From assembly GCF_900215315.1 (NCBI RefSeq), contig NZ_OBEB01000009.1, positions 106,002 to 170,001 of the forward strand: DNA of 64,000 nucleotides. The letters run 5' to 3'. Each line of letters opens with the position of its first letter. Positions within the stretch are counted from its first letter, which is position 1. Source of the stretch: Arsukibacterium tuosuense (GTDB taxonomy: Bacteria > Pseudomonadota > Gammaproteobacteria > Enterobacterales > Alteromonadaceae). Of the stretch, positions 1-8,603 are shown one piece after another. Position numbers and translations under genes: made by a program. The notes beneath the pieces were generated by a model. It was not told the DNA's origin. It searched no databases and saw nothing but the letters and a program-made list of their open reading frames with translations.

Positions 1-184
1 TCGCGTTACGCTCGGCACAAACAGTACCGCCGTAGGAGGCGTTCTCTACGTTACACCCGGCATAAATTTTGCCACTTTCGGCCTGAATAGCCACGCCAAC
101 CGGGAACTGACTATAGGGGGCATAGGCCTGCTCTGAGGCCGCTTTGGCGGCAGCATTAAGCGCTGCCCAGTTAATTGCTGTCAC
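1..184 (-). CDS. cdd: Cytidine deaminase, N-terminal part (cut by window edge)
   Basis: Only the first 61 codons are present; the gene runs off the left edge. The product would deaminate cytidine and deoxycytidine to the uridines in pyrimidine salvage. The visible protein has the substrate-binding stretch [14 protein letters not shown] and the zinc/catalytic motif [17 protein letters not shown], where the Cys of CAE is a zinc ligand and the Glu is the proton shuttle. A Cys rather than a His in this motif points to the short homotetrameric class, not the long E. coli type. The start is GTG at 184: an in-frame TAA lies only six codons upstream and no ATG lies between. No clear partner gene is visible. 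Confidence 0.88.
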   Translation of the reverse strand, partial: MTAINWAALNAAAKAASEQAYAPYSQFPVGVAIQAESGKIYAGCNVENASYGGTVCAERNA

Positions 185-268
185 GCTGGATAAACCTGCT
201 TAATTACGGCCGTACAGTGTTGCCGTGAAATGGCTGCAGGTCAAGCCTGTGAGTTAATCATTTGTTAG

Positions 269-1045
269 TTAATCAAGGCGAAAGCGGTCTGCATCTAAAT
301 GTGCCGGAAATGCCTGGCGGTATTGGGCCAGGGCGCTGCCATCCAGGTTGGCGCTAAGCACGCCGGCCTCACCTTTGCTCAGACTAGCCGCTAGCTGGCC
401 CTGATAATCGATTACTACGCTGTCACCACTGTAGTGAATATCGTTACCATCCTGACCTATCCGGTTAACCGCCAGCACAAAGGCCTGATTTTCAATGGCC
501 CGGGCCACTAGCAGACTGCTCCAGGCATGACGCCGCGCTGCCGGCCAGTTCGCCACATAAATCAGCACGTCATAGTCGTTCAGATTGCGGCTAAATACCG
601 GAAAGCGCAGGTCATAGCAGACCTGCAGGCAAAAGCGCAGGCCGCGCCAGCGCACGATAACCCGTTGCTGTCCGGCCTGATACGCCTGATGCTCGCCGGC
701 CATCCGGAACAAGTGTTTTTTGTCGTAATAGCTGACAGCACCATCCGGCGTCACAAAATACAGCCGGTTAACATAGCCGCCAGCGGCAGTTTTCACCGCC
801 AGCGAGCCGGTGATCGCCGCGTTTATCGCTTTTGCCTGCGCAGTTAACCAGGCTAAGCCGGGACCGGGCTCCTGTTCTGCTATTTCGGCGCTTTGCATAC
901 TAAAACCAGTGGTAAACATCTCTGGCAACACCACCAAATCGGTTACCGGCAACCCCGCTAACAGCTGGCTGAAATGGGCCAGATTGGCCTTGCTGTCCTG
1001 CCAGTGCAATGTGGTTTGTAACAGGCTGACTTTTACAGCTGACAT
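269..1045 (-). CDS. Omega-amidase, carbon-nitrogen hydrolase (YafV/Nit2-like)
   Basis: This 258-residue cytosolic nitrilase-superfamily protein begins MSAVKVSLLQTTLHWQD. The catalytic triad is visible: Glu in VLPEMFTTGF, Lys in YYDKKHLF and Cys in LQVCYDLRFPVF. Family members such as Nit2 and YafV hydrolyse alpha-ketoglutaramate, the product of glutamine-dependent transamination, and so pull transamination of 2-keto-4-methylthiobutyrate to methionine forward. The gene overlaps the end of the upstream methionine aminotransferase gene by 13 bp, which supports that role. The start at 1045 has a strong GGAGGTG ribosome site; a longer frame to 1093 exists but would put that site inside the gene. 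Likely co-transcribed from the MetJ-box region near 2239-2270. Confidence 0.85.
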   Translation of the reverse strand: MSAVKVSLLQTTLHWQDSKANLAHFSQLLAGLPVTDLVVLPEMFTTGFSMQSAEIAEQEPGPGLAWLTAQAKAINAAITGSLAVKTAAGGYVNRLYFVTPDGAVSYYDKKHLFRMAGEHQAYQAGQQRVIVRWRGLRFCLQVCYDLRFPVFSRNLNDYDVLIYVANWPAARRHAWSSLLVARAIENQAFVLAVNRIGQDGNDIHYSGDSVVIDYQGQLAASLSKGEAGVLSANLDGSALAQYRQAFPAHLDADRFRLD

Positions 1046-2178
1046 AACACCTCCGCCGCCCGGTTTAAGGTTGCCGGCGTTTTCGCAAAACAAAACCGGA
1101 TAAGCCGTGCATCGGTTGGCTGACGATAGAACACACTTAGCGGTATGGCCGCGACTTTATGTTCAATGGTTAACCAGCGGCAAAACTCCACATCGGCCAG
1201 CTCACTGACTGCACTATAATCTGCCAGCTGAAAATAGGTCGCTGCACTGGGTAACAACTGCAGCCGGCTGGAGCCTAATGCGCTGACAAACTGATCGCGC
1301 TTCTGGCGGTAAAACGCGGCCAGGCCGCTGACTTGTTCAGGGTGCATTGCCAGCATATCGGTAATGGCATATTGGGCCGGGGTAAAGCTGGAAAACGTGA
1401 CGTACTGATGTATTTTCCGAAACTCAGCACTGAGTAGTGCCGGCGCCACACAATAACCCAGCTTCCAGCCGGTAACATGAAAGGTTTTACCAAAAGATGA
1501 GACAATAAAACTGCGCTCAGCCAATGCCGGATAACAGTGGGCACTTAACTGTGCAGCACCATCAAATACCATATGCTCATATACTTCGTCGCTGAGACAA
1601 TACAAACCGTGCTGACATACCAGCTGCTGCAAGGCCTGCCAGTCGGCATCACTAAATACCGTGGCGGTCGGGTTATGTGGGCTGTTAACAATAATCAGTT
1701 TGGTGCGCGGGGTAATGGCCGCTGCAACCTGCTGCCAGTTAACGCTGAAATCCGGGACCTGCAAGTTCAGATGCACCGTACTGCCACCGGCCAGCTGCAC
1801 CGCCGGAGTATAACTGTCGTAGGCCGGGTCGAACACTATTACCTCATCGCCGGGCTGCACCAGCGCCTGAATGGCCACAAACAGCGCCTCAGTCGCGCCC
1901 GAGGTAACAGTGATCTCATTGTCGGGGTTAATGCTGCGCCGGTAACAACGTTTTACCAGCTCACTGATTTGCTGGCGTAGCGGCAAAATACCCGGCATTG
2001 GCGCATATTGGTTGGCACCATGCTGGCTATGATAGGCCAGGCGCTGCAACAGGTAGTTATCTGGCGCAAAATCCGGAAAACCCTGCGATAAATTAATGGC
2101 TTGCTGCTCTGCGGCCAGCTGGCTCATCTGGCTGAAAATGCTGCTGCCCAGCTTTGCTAGTTTCGATTGTAAGGCCAT
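1033..2178 (-). CDS. Methionine aminotransferase (YbdL-type), PLP-dependent class I/II
   Basis: A fold-type I aminotransferase of 381 residues. The PLP lysine is in SSFGKTFHVTGWKLGY, and NSPHNPTATVF and LSDEVYEH are the usual phosphate/PLP and Asp-Tyr motifs. By family (E. coli YbdL, plant and bacterial glutamine transaminases) it makes methionine from 2-keto-4-methylthiobutyrate, the last salvage step. Placement beside mtnBCD and an omega-amidase fits a glutamine-dependent reaction. I chose the ATG at 2178 (MALQSKLAKLGSSIF), where family alignment begins; an upstream in-frame ATG at 2220 adds 14 residues and cannot be excluded. Transcribed away from mtnB with four MetJ-like boxes in between. 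Confidence 0.85.
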   Translation of the reverse strand: MALQSKLAKLGSSIFSQMSQLAAEQQAINLSQGFPDFAPDNYLLQRLAYHSQHGANQYAPMPGILPLRQQISELVKRCYRRSINPDNEITVTSGATEALFVAIQALVQPGDEVIVFDPAYDSYTPAVQLAGGSTVHLNLQVPDFSVNWQQVAAAITPRTKLIIVNSPHNPTATVFSDADWQALQQLVCQHGLYCLSDEVYEHMVFDGAAQLSAHCYPALAERSFIVSSFGKTFHVTGWKLGYCVAPALLSAEFRKIHQYVTFSSFTPAQYAITDMLAMHPEQVSGLAAFYRQKRDQFVSALGSSRLQLLPSAATYFQLADYSAVSELADVEFCRWLTIEHKVAAIPLSVFYRQPTDARLIRFCFAKTPATLNRAAEVLCQL

Positions 2179-2238
2179 ATGCTCAGAAAAAGTTGCCAAA
2201 ACCAGGGTGAATGCTATCATTCAGCCTGTTTTGTGTAT

Positions 2239-2270
2239 AGACATCTAAATGGTTAAACGTTTAGCTGTCG
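2239..2270. promoter_or_regulatory. Tandem MetJ-like operator (four 8-bp boxes)
   Basis: Four adjacent octamers read AGACATCT, AAATGGTT, AAACGTTT and AGCTGTCG. Against the MetJ consensus AGACGTCT they match 7, 4, 6 and 5 of 8 positions. MetJ is known to bind cooperatively to two to five adjacent 8-bp boxes of this quality. The site lies in the 133-bp divergent region between the aminotransferase and mtnB, so one operator could control both salvage operons. The repressor gene is not in the window, so its presence is assumed. Confidence 0.6.
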
Positions 2271-2311
2271 ACACCTAATGTAACAAGAGCAGATTTTTAT
2301 GACGGGCTTTT

Positions 2312-2950
2312 ATGAATAGCACAGCGCAGCTGCATCAACTTAACCCCAACGCCATCGCGCTTTGCGTGCTGGGCCGCTGGATCGCTGGCCGTCAGTGGGT
2401 ACCGGCAACCGGCGGTAACTTTTCCATTCGTACCAGCGAAAACAGTGCGCTGGTGACGGCTTCGGGTAAAGACAAAGGCGAGCTCAGCCCGCAGGACTTA
2501 TTACCAGTCAGCTGGCAGGGGCAGCAGCTTAGTTGTAACGGTACGCCCTCGGCAGAAACAGCATTGCATGCCATGCTGTACCAGCTAAACCCAGCCACTA
2601 AAGCGGTGCTGCATACCCATTCGGTGCAGGCCACGGTATTTTCCAGGTTAATCAATCAGGATAACTACCTGTTTGCCGGTTATGAAATGCAAAAAGCCAT
2701 TTCTGGCATCAGTAGCCACGAGCAACTGCTGCCCCTGGCTATTTTTGATAACACCCAGGACATTCCGGCGCTGGCAACCGAACTTGCACAACGCTGGCAC
2801 AAGCAACCGCTGCAATATGGTTTGCTGGTGCGCGGCCATGGCCTTTATGTCTGGGGTAATAGTCTGGAACAGGCAAAAAGACATTTAGAAGGTTGGGAAT
2901 TTCTTATAAACTGCGAGCTGGAACGTTTTAAAATTGCAGGCCTGCCGTGA
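2312..2950 (+). CDS. mtnB: Methylthioribulose-1-phosphate dehydratase
   Basis: This 212-residue member of the class II aldolase/adducin fold dehydrates 5-methylthioribulose-1-phosphate to 2,3-diketo-5-methylthiopentyl-1-phosphate. The signature ATGGNFSIR is at about residues 31-39, the metal-binding HTHS follows at about residue 98, and the C-terminal VRGHGLYVWG is conserved. First gene of mtnB-mtnC-mtnD: it overlaps mtnC by 4 bp (GTGA). The start at 2312 has no good ribosome site; an AAGAG sequence lies about 22 bases upstream and is better placed for another ATG at 2299 that opens a 6-codon frame ending inside mtnB. Translational coupling to that short frame is possible. Confidence 0.93.
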   Translation: MNSTAQLHQLNPNAIALCVLGRWIAGRQWVPATGGNFSIRTSENSALVTASGKDKGELSPQDLLPVSWQGQQLSCNGTPSAETALHAMLYQLNPATKAVLHTHSVQATVFSRLINQDNYLFAGYEMQKAISGISSHEQLLPLAIFDNTQDIPALATELAQRWHKQPLQYGLLVRGHGLYVWGNSLEQAKRHLEGWEFLINCELERFKIAGLP

Positions 2951-3630
2951 ACTATAGCGCCATTATTACCGATATCGAAGGCACCACCAGCCGCATCAGC
3001 TTTGTTACTGAAGTGCTGTTTCCCTATGCTGCTAAACATTTACCTGATTTTATCCGCCAGCATCAGCAGCTACCGGCAGTGGCCTGCGAACTGGCTGAAG
3101 TTCGAAAGCTGATGGCGCAACCACAAGCCGATGCCGAGCGCTGTATCGCTCAGCTGCTGGAATGGCTGGCGGCCGATCAAAAGGTTACCCCGCTGAAAAC
3201 CCTGCAAGGGATGGTCTGGGCGGACGGTTATCAGAGCGGCGCTTTTACCGGCCATATATACCCCGATGTCGCCGCCGAACTTGCCGACTGGCATGGCCAG
3301 GGTATAAAACTGTACGTTTACAGCTCGGGCTCGGTCGCGGCGCAGCAACTGTTGTTTCAGCACAGTGACTTCGGTGATTTAACGCCGCTGTTCAGTGGCT
3401 ACTTTGATACCCGGATTGGCGCCAAGCGCGATGTTTCAGCCTATGCCGCCATTTTGCAGCAGCTGCAGATGCCACCGCGTCAGGTGTTGTTTTTATCTGA
3501 CGTTACTGCCGAGCTCGATGCGGCCAGCCAGCTAGGCATAGCAACAGTACAAGTTATTCGAGAGGGTCAGAGCGCCGGTAAGCATAAAACCGCCAACGAT
3601 TTCTACCAGGTACAGGAGATGATGCAATGA
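2947..3630 (+). CDS. mtnC: Enolase-phosphatase E1 (acireductone synthase)
   Basis: A 227-residue HAD-superfamily enzyme that enolises and dephosphorylates the MtnB product to the acireductone. The nucleophile motif near the N-terminus is TDIEGTTSRISF, with YSSGSVAAQ (motif II) and FLSDVTAELDAA (motif IV) following. The start is GTG, overlapping the mtnB stop in GTGA. The stop overlaps the mtnD start in ATGA. The tight overlaps on both sides suggest coupled translation of three consecutive enzymes. Length and motifs match the bifunctional MtnC type, not the split MtnW/MtnX route. Confidence 0.93.
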   Translation: MNYSAIITDIEGTTSRISFVTEVLFPYAAKHLPDFIRQHQQLPAVACELAEVRKLMAQPQADAERCIAQLLEWLAADQKVTPLKTLQGMVWADGYQSGAFTGHIYPDVAAELADWHGQGIKLYVYSSGSVAAQQLLFQHSDFGDLTPLFSGYFDTRIGAKRDVSAYAAILQQLQMPPRQVLFLSDVTAELDAASQLGIATVQVIREGQSAGKHKTANDFYQVQEMMQ

Positions 3631-4172
3631 GCCGGTTAACGGTATTTAACGACGCCGAACCTAAGCATCCTTTGCTTGAAAGCAGTGATGTTGCGGTAAT
3701 AACTCAGCAGCTGGCCGGGGCTGGAGTGCAATTTGCAAAGTGGCAAGCCAGGGCGCCAGTTACTGCAGAAAGCCGCGCGGAGCAAATTCTGGCAGCGTAT
3801 AGCAATGATATAGAAAGGCTAAAAAAGGCCAATGGCTATATCACGGTTGATGTTATTTCCCTTAGCCCAAGCCACCCGGAAAAACAGCAACTGCGGCAGA
3901 AATTTCTGGCTGAACACACCCACAATGAAGATGAAGTGCGGTTTTTTGTGCGCGGCCAGGGCCTGTTTTGCCTGCATATCGGCGCTAAGGTGTATCAGGT
4001 ATTATGTCAGCAAAACGATTTAATCAGCGTGCCCGCCAATACTCCGCACTGGTTTGATATGGGCAGCGAGCCCGACTTTACCGCTATTCGCTTATTTAAT
4101 AACCCCGACGGCTGGGTCGCCCACTTTACCGGCAATGATATTGCCAGCCGCTATCCGTTGCTTGCTGACTAA
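3627..4172 (+). CDS. mtnD: Acireductone dioxygenase
   Basis: A 181-residue cupin enzyme that oxidises the acireductone to 2-keto-4-methylthiobutyrate and formate (iron form) or off-pathway products (nickel form). Metal ligands are visible: the two His and the Glu of HTHNEDEVRFFV and a fourth His in VPANTPHWFD. It starts within the mtnC stop codon (ATGA). Last gene of the block. An 8-bp stem (4183-4190 with 4204-4211) lies just downstream but has no T-run, so termination there is uncertain. Confidence 0.93.
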   Translation: MSRLTVFNDAEPKHPLLESSDVAVITQQLAGAGVQFAKWQARAPVTAESRAEQILAAYSNDIERLKKANGYITVDVISLSPSHPEKQQLRQKFLAEHTHNEDEVRFFVRGQGLFCLHIGAKVYQVLCQQNDLISVPANTPHWFDMGSEPDFTAIRLFNNPDGWVAHFTGNDIASRYPLLAD

Positions 4173-4330
4173 CGACCGACATAGCGGCGGTTGTTGTTTC
4201 ATGCCGCCGCTGGCGCGCCATTCTGGTGCAAACTAAGTTACCGGCCGCCACCAGAAAAATTTATGCTATTGTTTTAAAAAGGTTTTAAAAGTGGTTTAAC
4301 TTTTGCAGCCGCTTTGTCATCTAAGGCTTG

Positions 4331-4336
4331 TATACT
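4331..4336 (+). promoter_or_regulatory. Candidate -10 element of the LysR-type gene
   Basis: TATACT preceded by TTG looks like a -10 hexamer, 32 bases before the LysR-type start. No well-spaced -35 hexamer is evident (TTGCAG at 4303 is 22 bases away), so the assignment is weak. Confidence 0.3.
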
Positions 4337-4367
4337 AGCCTTTATCGAACACCAGGTATTACCGATT

Positions 4368-5255
4368 ATGACTATTCATACGCCACTTCGTGGCTTGCGC
4401 TGTTTTTGCGTAGCGGCCGAGTGTTTAAGTTTTAAGGAAACAGCCAAGCAGCTGTATTTAACACCGTCAGCAGTAAGCCACCAGATTAAACAGCTGGAAG
4501 ATAACTTAAACCTCAGTTTATTTGAGCGCAAAACCCGCGCTATTGCCCTGACTGAAACCGGCAAACGTTTTTATCAGGAAGTGCAGCCACTGCTGGCCCA
4601 ACTGGCCGATACTATCGCCCAGTTCAGCCAGGTAGAGCGGATGCAGGAAGTCAGCATTTCGATGCCGGAATTTTTTGCCAGTGAACTGTTTGTACCAAAA
4701 TTAATTGGCTGGTCGGCGCAATACCCGAATATAAATTTAAAACTGGAAACGGTAAAATCGCGCCGCGACAGCCCGAAATATACTGACTTATCGATAATTT
4801 TATCCGGCAAACAACCCGATGAAAGCCAGGCCTATGATTTATTCCCAATAAGCTATGTGCCGGCCTGCAACCCTAAGCTATATGAGCAAATTCATGGTAA
4901 AAGCTACCGGGCGCTGGAGAAAACCCCGCTAATTCTGCATCAGGCCCGGCCTCACGCCTGGCACCAGTGGGCCGAACATGTCGGCTACCATAACTTTAAA
5001 CCAAAGCAGATTATTCAGCTCGACAGCATGTTCAGCGTAGCCCGCGCCGCTCAGCAAGGCCTGGGGGTAGCATTAATCCCATTGCCAATCAGCCAGAGCT
5101 GGTTTAGCAGCGGCAGCCTGGTTCGGCTGTTTGAACAGGAGCTGTTAAGCCGCGATCGCTATTACCTGGTGCGCCATGATGACGACGCTAACCGGCCGGA
5201 AATTCAGCTGTTAATTGATTGGGTATTAAAGAGTTTTCAGCCAGTAAATGGCTGA
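4368..5255 (+). CDS. LysR-family transcriptional regulator (GcvA-like)
   Basis: A 295-residue LysR-type protein. The N-terminal winged helix-turn-helix (about residues 6-65) contains LSFKETAKQLYLTPSAVSHQIKQLEDNL, split here only for description, and closely resembles GcvA. The rest is a periplasmic-binding-protein-like effector domain. The start is the ATG at 4368; the frame can be extended to a TTG at 4314 but family alignment begins here. It follows mtnD in the same direction after 195 bp. Target and effector cannot be told from sequence; the neighbouring salvage genes and the secreted repeat protein are candidates. Confidence 0.85.
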   Translation: MTIHTPLRGLRCFCVAAECLSFKETAKQLYLTPSAVSHQIKQLEDNLNLSLFERKTRAIALTETGKRFYQEVQPLLAQLADTIAQFSQVERMQEVSISMPEFFASELFVPKLIGWSAQYPNINLKLETVKSRRDSPKYTDLSIILSGKQPDESQAYDLFPISYVPACNPKLYEQIHGKSYRALEKTPLILHQARPHAWHQWAEHVGYHNFKPKQIIQLDSMFSVARAAQQGLGVALIPLPISQSWFSSGSLVRLFEQELLSRDRYYLVRHDDDANRPEIQLLIDWVLKSFQPVNG

Positions 5256-5260
5256 AAACT
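5232..5260 (+). terminator. 12-bp hairpin overlapping the LysR stop codon
   Basis: A perfect inverted repeat (AGTTTTCAGCCA / TGGCTGAAAACT) with a 5-base loop spans the last codons and stop of the LysR-type gene. It has only a weak pyrimidine stretch after it, so it could be an inefficient terminator or an mRNA 3' stabiliser. Confidence 0.45.
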
Positions 5261-5466
5261 ACCTTCTGTCAACAACATTGGCATAGCAGCCTTTTATGAC
5301 AGTTGCTGGGCGTTTGGCGCGAAGTATAGGTGAATTTTCTTAACCTATCGGTGTGATTTATCTCGTTTGTCAGACCAGTTGCTACTGGCTAAAGTATCCC
5401 TGTCGCCACAAAAACTTTCACTACGAAAGGCCGGTGACCCAAATTTAAACCAAGGGAGAATACGAC

Positions 5467-5991
5467 ATGAAATTCACAGCCAAAAAATTTGCTACCGCCG
5501 TGGCACTGAGTGTGCTGGCATCAAGTCCATTTCTCGCTTCAGCTGCGAGCAATGGTTACAAAATGGTGTTAATTGAAGACACCCCGGGCGTCACTACCAT
5601 TCAGGCAGGTCAGTTACAGCAAGGCATCAGCGAAGTGACTAACTATCGTGGTGCTGAAGTAGACAGCTTTTCACTGCAAATGAGCCTGTGCGTCGCCTAC
5701 AGCCGCTTAAGCCAGATTGACCAGGCGCAAACGGCTTGTTCCAAGGCAGTTAGCCTGGCGCAAAGCAGCCCGGCACTACCAACCGACGCCAAGCGCGAAA
5801 TGCGCGCCCTGGCTTACAGTAACCGCGGTGTAATGCACGTTCTGGCCAACGACAGAGTTGCAGCACTGGAAGATTTTAAACGCGCAGTATCGTTAAAAAC
5901 CAACGATATTAACCAGCACAACCTGGCGCGCTTAACGGCCGATATTAACGGCGTTGAAACCAATCAAATTGCGTACAACAGCGCAGAATAA
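5467..5991 (+). CDS. Secreted TPR-like small protein, unknown function
   Basis: A 174-residue protein with a clear Sec signal peptide (positive MKFTAKKF, hydrophobic core, cleavage near ASAAS at about 27). The mature part is mostly helical. Two helical-hairpin stretches resemble tetratricopeptide repeats: residues about 68-100 (SLCVAYSRLSQIDQAQTACSKAV) and 116-150 (AYSNRGVMHVLANDRVAALEDFKRAV). Two Cys (in SLCVAY and QTACSKA) could form a disulfide in the periplasm. A good AAGGGAGA ribosome site precedes the ATG and a strong terminator follows, so it is a single-gene unit. Function unknown. Confidence 0.8.
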   Translation: MKFTAKKFATAVALSVLASSPFLASAASNGYKMVLIEDTPGVTTIQAGQLQQGISEVTNYRGAEVDSFSLQMSLCVAYSRLSQIDQAQTACSKAVSLAQSSPALPTDAKREMRALAYSNRGVMHVLANDRVAALEDFKRAVSLKTNDINQHNLARLTADINGVETNQIAYNSAE

Positions 5992-6053
5992 GCTGTTTTA
6001 CGTGTAACTGTTTTAACTGTAAAAAGTTTTACCCCGTTTTACCCTCGTCCTTT

Positions 6054-6081
6054 GCCCGGTTAATTTAACCGGGCTTTTTTT
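6054..6081 (+). terminator. Rho-independent terminator of the TPR-like gene
   Basis: A 9-bp stem (GCCCGGTTA / TAACCGGGC) with a 3-base loop is followed by seven T. It lies between convergent genes and is oriented for the plus-strand gene. Confidence 0.85.
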
Positions 6082-6124
6082 GTTCAAATAACAAGACGCT
6101 CAAATAATTAATTAAAAATCTATC

Positions 6125-8491
6125 TTACTTCAGCAACTCAATGGCTCGTTCAAGATATTCGTCACGACCGACCAACACGCCTTGCAACGTTTGTTCTACC
6201 GTCACGGTTGGCTGAATGCCAACCAGATGAAGCGCTGACTGATCTTGTTGTACCACTCGCATACCGGTCCAGTTAACCCGATAACCACCAGGTAAAGAGA
6301 ACGGATTAATATTACCGTTCGCTCCCGCTGTCGGCTTACCAACAATCTCTGCAAGTTGGTAATGCTTTACGATCTCCAGCAAAGTTTCTGTATTACTGAT
6401 TGCACTGCTATCGGTCAGGAAAACAAATTTGCCCTGAAAATGGGGCTGTAATGGCGAAAGCTGCCATCTTCCAGTGCTGTTGTAGCCAACCATCCGCTCT
6501 TGATCCGGATAGATGTGCTGTGGTATTCGAAAATAAGCAGATTGCATGGGCTTTGTTGATAAGTGCTGCAATATGGCGTGAACATCGCCCTTGGGGTAAC
6601 CCCTTAAGTCGAAAATCACACCTTCGGCACTTGCCAATTCGTCTATTTTAGGTTGGATGTCAGTCATCGCCGCCCGGGTCAGGTCAACGTAATAGATACT
6701 ATCATCTAGGCTTTCTATTGCGGCCGGACGTTGGTCTGGTACAGGCTGCAGGTAATTTCTGAGGACATTACATGTTAACTGTCTGCCTTGCCGCTCCAGC
6801 AGCAATATTGCTTCTGTACCATGTTTCGCAATACCTAACCGCAGCAGTGCCTGATGCGTCCGCCATTGCCTCGAGCCAGAAATCAGATCTAGTTGTTCAT
6901 TAAAAGCTTCGGTAATATTAGTTCCGTCCAGTGCTAGTAAGATGTCGCCCTGCTCCACACAAACTGCCGCTTTCTCGGTTTCGACAATAGCTTTAATGAC
7001 TACCTTGCCTTCCACTTTGGCAAAACTGAACGGAAACCAGGCACGTCCTTGCTGCAGTGCATGGCCCACACCGCCATGTCCATCTTGAAGCTCTACCATC
7101 ATGCGCTGTAGAGTTGTCAAAAATTCATGTTCACTGCTGTCAGTCTGCGCCTGACGTAAAGCGTCAGTCAGCGCTTGCTGCCAGTCGGTATCGACCAAAT
7201 CGAAATATGGATAAAAATGTTGAAAAATGTTCCAGGCTATCAGCACACTGGCAAAACGCAGGTTTGAATCAGTTGCAGTTAGTTCAGCTAACTGAACTGA
7301 CTGCATTGCCTGCTCTAAATGACTCAGTTCAGGTGTGTTTGCAGGTTTCAGTGTTTTGCCATCTTTACTGTATAAAGCCAAAGGCACCCGGGCAATAAGG
7401 CCGGCACCAAGCGCGCGTTCAGCCAGCTCGCCCGCAGCGGGCTTTGCATTAAAAAGTTGCTCTACCCCACCTGAAGCAATTAATAGCGAACGTCCCTGCT
7501 TAAAAGCATCGACAGTCGTAGTGCTAAACTGAAACCCCTTGCCATTAACATACCAACCAGCAGGTGGGTCACCAACTTCCCCTCCAGTAAACAATGGATT
7601 AGTGAGCGGCACTACCTTCCATTCTTCCTCAGAGTCTGCACGGGCATAAAGTTGAAAACTACCAAACCATGCTTTTCCCTGCCCCATTAACATGGCGCCA
7701 ATTAAAATTTTCTCTGCGTCTTTATCGACATAGCCATTAATCTGAGCAGACTGCCACTGCGCTGAGGTAACCGGGCGATCAGCCATATAATTCATGGCGC
7801 CAAACTGGTTATTTGGCCGGTCAACCCGTAACAATAAATGCGCATTATTGTTGGCCTTACCACCTTCAGCCTTGAGAGCAGCGACTAATTTTATTTCCAT
7901 ACCCCGATAGGCAGTGGCATCTACAAATTGTACTGTCGTTGCAACAGTTGCTGCGGGTGAAATATCATTTAAGCGATTTAAGCGGGCACTCTGATAAAAC
8001 GGCATGTTGGAGTTGCCTAATCCCACGCCTTGATGTTGCCAGGCGACCAACTCTAAGCCCGTAATATCCTCAGGCTGAATACTTGCTTCTGGCGCTGGTG
8101 GGTTGCTGCCCTGCGGATAAATTTGAACTGTCGGGGCGATAGCCGCAAACAGTTCAGTTAGCTGTTGCTGCAGTTCATCACGGTTTTGCGCTTTAAGTAC
8201 CTGGCTAACCCCATACACAGCAAACCGCTCCCAATCGATGGCGGCTGCTTCATCACTTGGATGAAAATATCTGACATAACCGTAAAGTTTTGCGAATGCC
8301 CGGAGATTCTCGAGTTGCTGCGAATCAGTTTTTGATATGTCCGCGACATTCTCAGCGGAATTGCCATGCTGCTTATCCGGACTGGCGGCGGCAAGTTGAG
8401 GCGGCAAGTCAATTAGCGCCAAAACTAATAGCCCAACCATAAAGAATAAGAAGTAAGGTTTTAAAATATTATTTTTATTATTGCTTTCCAT
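6125..8491 (-). CDS. Membrane-anchored S41 family peptidase
   Basis: A 788-residue protein with an N-terminal hydrophobic segment (about residues 11-35, signal or anchor). A beta-rich region of unknown type follows (about 45-380). The C-terminal half is an S41 tail-specific-protease domain: a PDZ-like part with GDILLALDGTNI, then VIFDLRGYP and FVFLTDSSAISNTETLLE, in which Ser699 is the likely nucleophile, and GKPTAGANGN. Family members cleave C-terminal tails or short peptides in the periplasm. It lies 112 bp downstream of mtnA on the same strand and could be read through from it. No clear ribosome site precedes the start, so its exact start is less certain. Confidence 0.82.
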   Translation of the reverse strand: MESNNKNNILKPYFLFFMVGLLVLALIDLPPQLAAASPDKQHGNSAENVADISKTDSQQLENLRAFAKLYGYVRYFHPSDEAAAIDWERFAVYGVSQVLKAQNRDELQQQLTELFAAIAPTVQIYPQGSNPPAPEASIQPEDITGLELVAWQHQGVGLGNSNMPFYQSARLNRLNDISPAATVATTVQFVDATAYRGMEIKLVAALKAEGGKANNNAHLLLRVDRPNNQFGAMNYMADRPVTSAQWQSAQINGYVDKDAEKILIGAMLMGQGKAWFGSFQLYARADSEEEWKVVPLTNPLFTGGEVGDPPAGWYVNGKGFQFSTTTVDAFKQGRSLLIASGGVEQLFNAKPAAGELAERALGAGLIARVPLALYSKDGKTLKPANTPELSHLEQAMQSVQLAELTATDSNLRFASVLIAWNIFQHFYPYFDLVDTDWQQALTDALRQAQTDSSEHEFLTTLQRMMVELQDGHGGVGHALQQGRAWFPFSFAKVEGKVVIKAIVETEKAAVCVEQGDILLALDGTNITEAFNEQLDLISGSRQWRTHQALLRLGIAKHGTEAILLLERQGRQLTCNVLRNYLQPVPDQRPAAIESLDDSIYYVDLTRAAMTDIQPKIDELASAEGVIFDLRGYPKGDVHAILQHLSTKPMQSAYFRIPQHIYPDQERMVGYNSTGRWQLSPLQPHFQGKFVFLTDSSAISNTETLLEIVKHYQLAEIVGKPTAGANGNINPFSLPGGYRVNWTGMRVVQQDQSALHLVGIQPTVTVEQTLQGVLVGRDEYLERAIELLK

Positions 8492-8603
8492 GATTTAACC
8501 AATAAATACCATTTAGGTACAACCATACCAGCCCACTTACAGGTTTGCAACAAATTGAATTTTAACGCTAATTTAAAGCAAATAGATTGCACCCCGCCAG
8601 TCG

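Noticed and set aside
4183..4211. AGCGGCGG / CCGCCGCT hairpin after mtnD as a terminator
   Set aside because: The stem is perfect, but no T-run follows and the 13-base loop is long; not enough for a terminator call.
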